A stretch of DNA of 64,000 nt, from assembly GCA_024449915.1 (NCBI GenBank), contig JAMZAV010000070.1, forward strand, positions 372,001 through 436,000, written 5' to 3'. The translations under genes were made by a program, and so were the position numbers. The DNA comes from Sweltsa coloradensis. Taxonomy: Eukaryota > Arthropoda > Insecta > Plecoptera > Chloroperlidae. Below are positions 57,861 to 64,000 of this stretch, piece by piece. Position 1 is the first letter of the stretch. Each line of letters opens with the position of its first letter. The notes below the pieces were generated by a model, which was not told the DNA's origin, made no database searches, and saw nothing but the letters and a program-made list of their open reading frames with translations.

Positions 57861-58654
57861 AACACACTCCACAACTACACCTTACATACCTCGGTATGGC
57901 GAATTCGCCAAAGTATTCGGTCATCGCAAACATGTTGCAGAGTTTTTATTAGTGTCATCCCAGCGTTTAAATTCTGCACAATCCAGGCACTAACTTCAAG
58001 ATAGAAAACACAACTGTTTGCAGGTATTACACCAGCTACACTGACTACACTCACTACACCACATGCTCGAGAAGTAGAAAACTAATAGGACAAGCCCCAT
58101 TCTGACCCAACATTTTCATCCCCAAACCAGCGCACAGACCCTTGCCCCTGACAACTAGACTACCCTACCGGCTCAGCACCCTGGAGCGACTCGACACGGC
58201 ACGGCTCACGATCCCACAGCATCCAACGACACGGAACGGCTCTAGCTACCTTTTCGAGTTCCAAATCACGAGTTGAGTGGGGCACGAGAATCTCAAATAG
58301 TTGTAGGGTAACACAAAAATAAGGCCATACTATGTGTTCATTAAATAGTGTTCTTTTTATCGTTACCACCAAATTATTTTCAAAATTATATGACATCAAT
58401 GAAAAAACAATAGCGTGTTATATTATTATCAATAATTTTTTTAAATATATATAAAATATATGTATTATTGTGTATTTTTATTGGGTAATAACAATAACTT
58501 TTTAAATCAAATATCGAACTGAGAACCTTCAGATCGGTAAGTATCTCATCTGGTTTCCAATTGAGCTTCCAGGGCCAAAATTCACAATATTTTATGCGTA
58601 GATTGAGCGGTAAGTGAGTGTGTGAGTGAAGGTAGGAGATGATAGACCCCCACT

Positions 58655-58710
58655 GAAAATCACGTATATGACTGAGCTGGTAGACTATATTCTTAAAATT
58701 ACTTTTTGTT
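58655..58710 (+). repeat. S2 SINE-tail fragment
   Basis: CCCACTGAAAATCACGTATA, TGACTGAGCTGGTAGACTA, then a diverged AT-rich end. Confidence 0.55.
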
Positions 58711-58938
58711 AACCATGTTAGTTAATTTAAAAGTTGGTGAAACTTAAACCCCTGAGATCACCTTGGTACGAACTTAACTATTGTGTGAAATGTTTCTCGA
58801 AATGTGTATTAGAATAGCAACAAGTTTTCGAAGGCCGCGTCTCCCGATTGTCGGTCGGTTTGCACGGGTCAAAATAAAAATCAAATAAAATCGGGAGACC
58901 CGGGTAATACCCGGCTCAGATGGATTAAGTAATTTCCG

Positions 58939-59015
58939 GATTGATTTTCATATAATCAATTACATCTACGGGGGAGTTTCACGATTGATAAAATTGAGAA
59001 ATTTGTGTAAATAAG
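58939..59015 (+). repeat. Dispersed repeat fragment shared with 1225-1290
   Basis: GATTGATTTTCATATAATCA, ATTACATC and GATTGATAAAATTGAGAAAT correspond in order to the segment near the start of the window. Confidence 0.4.
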
Positions 59016-59039
59016 TAAACCAGAGCAAAATATGAAATG

Positions 59040-59056
59040 ACCCGGCACCTCCACCA
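59040..59056 (+). repeat. C1 core 17-mer, forward orientation
   Basis: An exact ACCCGGCACCTCCACCA. The remaining C1 body is not recognisable on either side. Confidence 0.85.
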
Positions 59057-59084
59057 AAATTGGAAATTGATACCAAAAGTAGCA

Positions 59085-59176
59085 TTTCTTTCTTTCTTTC
59101 TTTCTTTCTTTCCTTCTTTCTTCTTTAACGTCTATCCTATTTTCTTTCTTTCTTTCTTTAACGTCTATCCTATTCA
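59085..59176 (-). repeat. (CTTT)n microsatellite with two R1 tail fragments
   Basis: Two CTTT runs are each followed by TTTAACGTCTATCCTATT (at about 59124 and 59157). This reads as a local duplication of an R1 tail joined to a pyrimidine repeat. Confidence 0.75.
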
Positions 59177-59274
59177 TATGGTACCAACCTCTTACTAGAG
59201 AGGCTATATTTAAGATCTTCCTCGTGATTTCCTCTGTGGATTGACCTGTTCACTGTCCACGTCACGAACGATAA

Positions 59275-60074
59275 TTGGATGAGCGTAGCGAGCGAAGCGA
59301 AGATTCCATTTCACTACACTGGAGAAAAAAATCCGGAATGTTTTTTTTTTTTTTTTTTCTGTATTTTTGTGTGTTTGTTAACACGATTCCGGCTAAACCG
59401 ATACTCCGATTGCAATGAAATTTTATGGAGACCTTCGAAATCTCTGAACTTAGAACTGCCACGTTTTTGAGCGCAATCGGGAAATTTTTTCACATAAAAA
59501 ACGCAATTTTACGATTTTTTTCGATTTAAAAAAATTTTCTTCGACTTATAACATCTACATGCTTTATCCGATTGTAATGATTTTTTCACAGAACCTTAAT
59601 TTTATGAATTAAGATATTCGTGTGAAATTTGAGGGTAATCGAAAAATTATTTCTCATGAAAATCAAAATTTTATGTTTTTTTTCTTTTTAAAAACAATTC
59701 TTTGACTTATAACACCTACATGCTTTATCCTAATATAATGATTTTTTTACAGAACCTTAATTTCATGAATTAATATATTCTTGTTAAATTTGAGCGCAAT
59801 CGAATAATTATTTCTTATGCAAATTGTAATTTTACGATTTTTTTCTTTTGAAAAAATTACGATTAATTAAAACAATTAAGTTAATTTTTTATTTATTTAA
59901 TTTAATAATAAAAATTAAGTTAATTTTTAAATAATTTAATTTAATTTAAAAAAAATTTTCTACTTAGTAATGATTTTTTCACGGAAAACAACAGAAAATC
60001 CGCGTAACACATGGCATCTCAATGCACCATATACGCTCATCCAACAACGCGGCGGGACTTAAGCGTTTTCCTAG
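59275..60074 (+). mobile_element. H1 Helitron-like element, subtype B, longest copy
   Basis: Starts TTGGATGAGCGTAGCGAGCG after an A, then AAGATTCCATTTCACTACAC, TCCGGAATG, poly(T) and AACACGATTCCGGCTAAACC. It contains at least three diverged internal units around TCGACTTATAACATCTACATG with TGATTTTTTCACAGAACC. Its 3' part has CGCTCATCCAACAACGCGG, GCGGGACTTAAGCG and TTTTCCTAG followed by T. Length 800 bp, no protein. Confidence 0.85.
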
Positions 60075-60540
60075 TCCTACAATCCACAGATCAAGCATTA
60101 CGTTACAAAATGACTTAACGGTTGATGCGCAGTTAAATACATAAATCTCTTTGCTAGAAGTGCCACGTGCGATGAGAATGACGTTCCAAAGTGTTGACGT
60201 CTCTCCTGCAACCTTTGTGTGTCATTCGTCTACTCCTGACTCCATCAATCACAGAAGATTCCTCATTCATAAGCGAATGTTGGATTGAGTCCTATACTTA
60301 CAGCACTTAAATATAAAAAATATATGTGTGTACGTTTTAGCCGGCGTTCGTAAGGAGATCGTGTTAAAGGCTTCGACGCTTGCAACAAGTGTGTATGACT
60401 TTCCAAATAATGTGTTAGCTACATATAATTCGAGGTAGTCTGAATGTATATCGAACATTTTTTTAAGCCAGCTGTTTAGTGGTCAAAAACCGAAGTTTAG
60501 CAGCCTTCGGGCGTGATCTGGGGTAAACAGGGTGACCGCT

Positions 60541-60871
60541 CTGACCTGAAACTACGTATACCGCTGGTTAGAGCAGATGGAGGGTTCGAGAGCTAGTGTA
60601 ACGGCTTCGTTCTCCTCGACGTCTGCTCGGCAGTCCGAGTTAGTGGAGGAACCTATATGACTGTCAAGGTTACACCGTCCTTTCGGATGGGACGTTAAAG
60701 CCGTTGGTCCCCTTGGTACTTTTTGAAAGGAGTAGGCTAAGTGCCAGTACCGGGTTTCCCCTCCTCCCTTCTGTTCATACTTCATCCTCATCTATCACCA
60801 CTTATCGTCTCGAATAGCCAAAGTGCATTAATATGAGACGTTTAGCAATATCCAATCAATCAATCAATCAA
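60541..60871 (+). mobile_element. Retroposon 3' end with (AATC)n tail
   Basis: GGTTAGAGCAGATGGAGGGT, then the block CCTTTCGGATGGGACGTTAA, AGCCGTTGGTCCCCTTGGTA and TGCATTAATATGAGACG. It ends with five AATC units. A GGGACGTTAA...GGTCCC block before a short-repeat tail is a layout I associate with LINE/SINE 3' ends in invertebrates; the family is not identified. The start may be a tRNA-like head but the boxes are unclear. Confidence 0.6.
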
Positions 60872-61232
60872 CGAACATTTTATTTGTATGTACCATGTGT
60901 GTATAATGCCATTTTCATATAGATCGCGTTCGTAGTTGCTGGGCTAAAAAATCATGCGTTTTCATCAATTCATTGACTTATTCTAAATAAAATGAAGTAA
61001 AACAAATAATATATACATAAATTACAAAATTATGTAATCAATGTTATTTTTAAATTTTTAATTGAACAATGTTTTATTAAAAGTGTTCAAAATTGTTCAA
61101 TTAAAAATAAAACAAACTTAACAAATTTCCTTCGTAAATGTTTAAATATTGTGTAATTTATATTAGTATATCCAGATTAATAAGTTCTGCAACCAGATAA
61201 AATAATATTTATTTTAACACACCCTATACACG

Positions 61233-61312
61233 TGGGGGGGGGGTAAGCCTCTTGCGTCTCAACTTCGAGCTCAAGTGGGTGGGGGAGGAGAGGGGGGGAG
61301 AGGGGAGAGAGA
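61233..61312. repeat. G-rich/GA-rich low-complexity tract
   Basis: GTGGGGGGGGGGTAAGC, then GTGGGTGGGGGAGGAG and GGGGGGAGAGGGGAGAGAG. It is potentially quadruplex-forming. Confidence 0.8.
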
Positions 61313-61319
61313 AGAAGTA

Positions 61320-61597
61320 ACCTTCTTCCCAAAAACTTACACGCCCACGCCACTGTTGTCGTGCTGAGAAATATGGTAGATGTGTTTGAAGTTCATTGTT
61401 AATGAGTCGAGCTGATGTGATGGGTGGTAAACTAACAAACTACATTCAAAAAGTGAGGTGTTTTATACCCCTTCAAAAACACCAACAACGACCTCTTGAC
61501 AAACATGTAGGTAGTCAAGAAAGAAAACGTAATTTATCTCAACTCACCTTTATTTCATTTTGCATATAATTTCTGACCAAAGTCATTACCAATGAAG
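61320..61597. other. Stretch without a recognised gene
   Basis: Unassigned sequence between the G-rich tract and the H1 fragment. Confidence 0.45.
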
Positions 61598-61838
61598 GGT
61601 GACAACAAAAACAACAAAAATCACCTACAATGCGTACACAAATTAAGTCTTTGGGCCTCGAAATATTTTATACATTCTATTATACTTCTATAGAAAAATT
61701 ATCCTAATTTAACAAAATTAATTTTGCAATAGAACTTGCAAAAAAAATATACAAAAATCTTAGTAATCATTGGACAGAAATAAACAACAAAATAAGCTCA
61801 TCCATCAACGCGACTGGAAAAGGCATTCTCAAAGAGGC
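61598..61838 (+). mobile_element. H1 Helitron-like element, 3' fragment, variant end
   Basis: GGGTGACAACAAAAACAACA and ATCACCTACAATGCGTA match the 3' interior of subtype A. AAGCTCATCCATCAACGCGA then leads to CTGGAAAAGGCATTCTC, the same variant ending as in the copy at 9321. The 5' part is missing. Confidence 0.6.
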
Positions 61839-61844
61839 CCAGTT

Positions 61845-63120
61845 TATAGAAATGCAACAAAAGAAGAAAACGCGGAAAACATGTCCAGTGGTGCGTATCG
61901 AAACAACAACTCGTCACACAGTCAATCGGATAACGTCCTTGTATCACCACAATAGTGTTTAAAACATACATACAGTTCTAACCAGCGCGGAATAAAATAA
62001 TGGCCATAATGTTATATATAAACTAAGACATGCTATAAGGTAAATGGCTACGTACACAAGGACGGTCGGTAATATATCGCTAACCTTGGGAGCCAGTGCA
62101 CGAGACATGTTAGCTTGTATCACCTCACATCCTGATCACGCTATCAGACCATTGCCGACTTCATGACTTGTATAATGCCATGAATTGATCAAGGACAGTA
62201 CCCTAAAATATTAAAAATTTAGTAGGCTATATAGTTACAATAATTGAAAAATAAGAAAATAAATAAACAATTAGATAAAAGGCGTTTGCGTTTTAAATTT
62301 GGTATACTACATTTTATCAAGTTATACAAATGGTGTACTGCCTTAAATTAATGAGGGATACTAACCATTAAGAGGAAGCCGGCGTGATTTGATGTTTGGC
62401 GCGTTCTTTGTCCTGCAGCCATAAATCATTACTTCTTAATACAACTTGGCATACTTGATAATGAAGGACATGTACGCCCCTATCACATCAGATTTTCAAT
62501 AGATCAATTAGAAAACGTGTAGTTATTTGGGTGTTTTTGAACATTTCGACAGATTCAAAATTCTAGGAAATTTATTTATTTTTTGTTTATTTTCTACAAT
62601 CAAATAAATTAAAAGGTGCTTTGCGTTCATAATTAATTTTCACATTCTTATATTAAATCACAAAGTGCGAGGTGCGACTAAAATTGTCTGAGAAATTTGA
62701 AAAACGCGTAAAATGAATTCTTAATGAAAAAGTCGAATGTATGGATAAAATAAATTAAAAATTAGAACTTAAATGGTAAAGTGAGATAAGATGCGTCTGC
62801 GTTTAGATGTGGTGTTACCATGAACTGTGAAATATCCCGTGGCAAGGCAGAGTTGCACATGTGAAGGTTCTAGGAAGAGAGTTCGAGATCGATCTGCATG
62901 ACACATATTGTTGCACGAAGGTGTATATAAAGTTCAAGTGGCGAGGTAAAATAAGAGAAGTAAGATTGGTATAGTGCACGTTGAAACAGAAGCGTATACG
63001 ATTAGGCTGTAAATATAAGGATAAATAAAAAATATACTGCAGAAAATAAATGACAATTGAGATAAAACCGAGCCAAGGCCCAAGGATTAAAATTCCATGC
63101 AATGTTAATATGGCGGTTTG
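61845..63120. other. Stretch without a recognised gene
   Basis: AT-rich; no repeat family or RNA gene recognised. Confidence 0.5.
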
Positions 63121-63128
63121 TTTTTAAA

Positions 63129-63395
63129 ATTATTTAACGTCTATCCTATTCAGTTAAGAAACTGATTTACAAAGGAGGAAAGACAATAAACTACAGTAAA
63201 GTAAATATTTGAAATTGTAATATTACAACAACCATTTTGGAAACAAATGCAAAGAGGGTATTTAATGCAATTACTTAATAAATGAACCAAAAACTAAACA
63301 GGGGGTGGGGGAAAAAGAAAAGAAAAAAGAAAAGAAAAGAAAATGAAAAAGAAGAAAAGAAAGAAAAAATCAACAAAGAATAAAAACGAAAGAAT
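63129..63395 (-). mobile_element. R1 family copy, truncated
   Basis: Plus strand: AAATTATTTAACGTCTATCC, TATTCAGTTAAGAAACTG and AAAGGAGGAAAGACAATAAA (the ACATAGATGCAG block is deleted). Then come AATATTACAACAACC and GGGGGTGGGGGAAAAAGAAA with an A-rich tract, where it stops. Confidence 0.85.
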
Positions 63396-63449
63396 AGATT
63401 ATAACTGTAAAGATATGTCCTGTTAGTTAAGGGCTTTTTTTTTATAAAT

Positions 63450-63525
63450 TCCATTAATGTTTTTAAGTTTTAGGCCCGACGTTGATACCCTGGATTAAAA
63501 AACATCTCGTTCGTGATAATGACAG
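63450..63525 (+). repeat. S3 repeat fragment
   Basis: TCCATTAATGTTTTTAAG, GGCCCGACGTTGATACCCTG and GATTAAAAAACATCTCGTTC. A second copy lies at 63793-63880, where GGGTTTGATACCC resembles a B box. It is probably a SINE head or body of an unnamed family. Confidence 0.5.
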
Positions 63526-63657
63526 TCAAAGCCTATGAATTGAACATTATACAATGTAACTATGTCGGTATTATAAGTATGTGATCACGCCATGTACAAA
63601 ATGTAAATTTTATATGCCGGCCTCTAGTTGGTCATTGCTCGCTCATCGATGGTTTCG

Positions 63658-63765
63658 GCGCCTACAGGGTGGGCTTGGTCGGCTTTAAATTCAATGTCCC
63701 CTTCTGAAAATCAGTTATGTGACTGAGTGGGTAGACTCTAAATAAGAATGTATTTATATATTTTT
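63658..63765 (+). repeat. S2 SINE tail, best copy
   Basis: GCGCCTACAGGGTGGGCTTG, CCCCTTCTGAAAATCAGTTA, TGTGACTGAGTGGGTAGACT and CTAAATAAGAATGTATTTAT. It is followed directly by the second S3 fragment, so S2 and S3 may be parts of one larger retroposon. Confidence 0.65.
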
Positions 63766-63792
63766 TATTTGTGCTAATAAATATTTGAACAC

Positions 63793-63880
63793 TCCATTAA
63801 TAGCTATAAAAAACAGAATTGACATGTTTCAAGCCCGGGTTTGATACCCTGGATTGTAAAACACCTTGTGGGTGAGAGAA
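63793..63880 (+). repeat. S3 repeat fragment
   Basis: CTCCATTAATAGCTATAAAA, CAAGCCCGGGTTTGATACCC and TGGATTGTAAAACACCTTGT, in the same order as at 63450. Confidence 0.5.
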
Positions 63881-64000
63881 GACTGTGTGATTTTAACTTT
63901 CTCTTTAGTTTCGAAACTACACAGGCGTTTTCATATTAATAATAATAGCGTGTGGTAAGAAGGAAACTTCTTTGTACTCGAGTAAGATTAATGTTCAGAT

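Overview
The window looks like non-coding nuclear DNA from an invertebrate animal, most likely an arthropod and probably an insect. It is strongly AT-rich and almost free of long open reading frames. It is crowded with eukaryotic transposon families: a Jockey/CR1-type LINE, tRNA-derived SINEs, inverted-repeat MITE-like elements and Helitron-like elements. The lineage is inferred from element types and from a tRNA-Ala-like 17-mer that closely matches the silkworm tRNA-Ala 3' end as I recall it. I cannot name the species. I recognise no host protein-coding gene; the stretch is either intergenic or the inside of a very long intron.

The only convincing coding sequence is a 676-codon reverse transcriptase on the minus strand (28975-31005). 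It belongs to a 5'-truncated LINE (about 28546-31170) with a hexanucleotide 3' tail. The catalytic motifs are intact, but two compensating frame breaks lie just upstream.

Four repeat families recur through the window. R1 is a LINE/SINE 3' end with an (AAAT)n tail (11 copies or fragments). H1 is a Helitron-like non-autonomous element that starts TTGGATGAGCG; five copies end CTAG before a T (8 copies or fragments). S1 is a tRNA-derived SINE of about 220 bp with an ATT-rich tail (10 copies or fragments plus separate tRNA-like heads). C1 carries a conserved 17-mer equal to the end of a mature tRNA-Ala including CCA (17 sites, five of them in a tandem array at 50701-51440).

Layout: 1-7770 is mostly single-copy AT-rich DNA with simple repeats and a GT-rich minisatellite. 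7771-14590 is a dense mix of R1, C1, H1, S1 and one MITE. 14600-21100 is sparse. 21143-24185 is a nested cluster: a SINE split by a 750-bp MITE, and a C1 copy split by an R1 copy. 25298-25430 holds a candidate recursive splice site on the minus strand. 28546-33362 holds the LINE and several TTAA-flanked inverted-repeat elements. 34651-48000 alternates SINEs, R1, C1 and H1, with a possible Penelope/hammerhead-like structure at 43429-43531. 48897-51440 holds two tandem arrays. The rest again carries H1, R1, C1 and other SINE tails.

No genes act together here. The interest lies in the repeat biology: a tRNA-end core conserved beyond its flanks, Helitron-like ends with subterminal inverted repeats, several TTAA-targeting MITEs with unrelated termini, and the splice-site signature.
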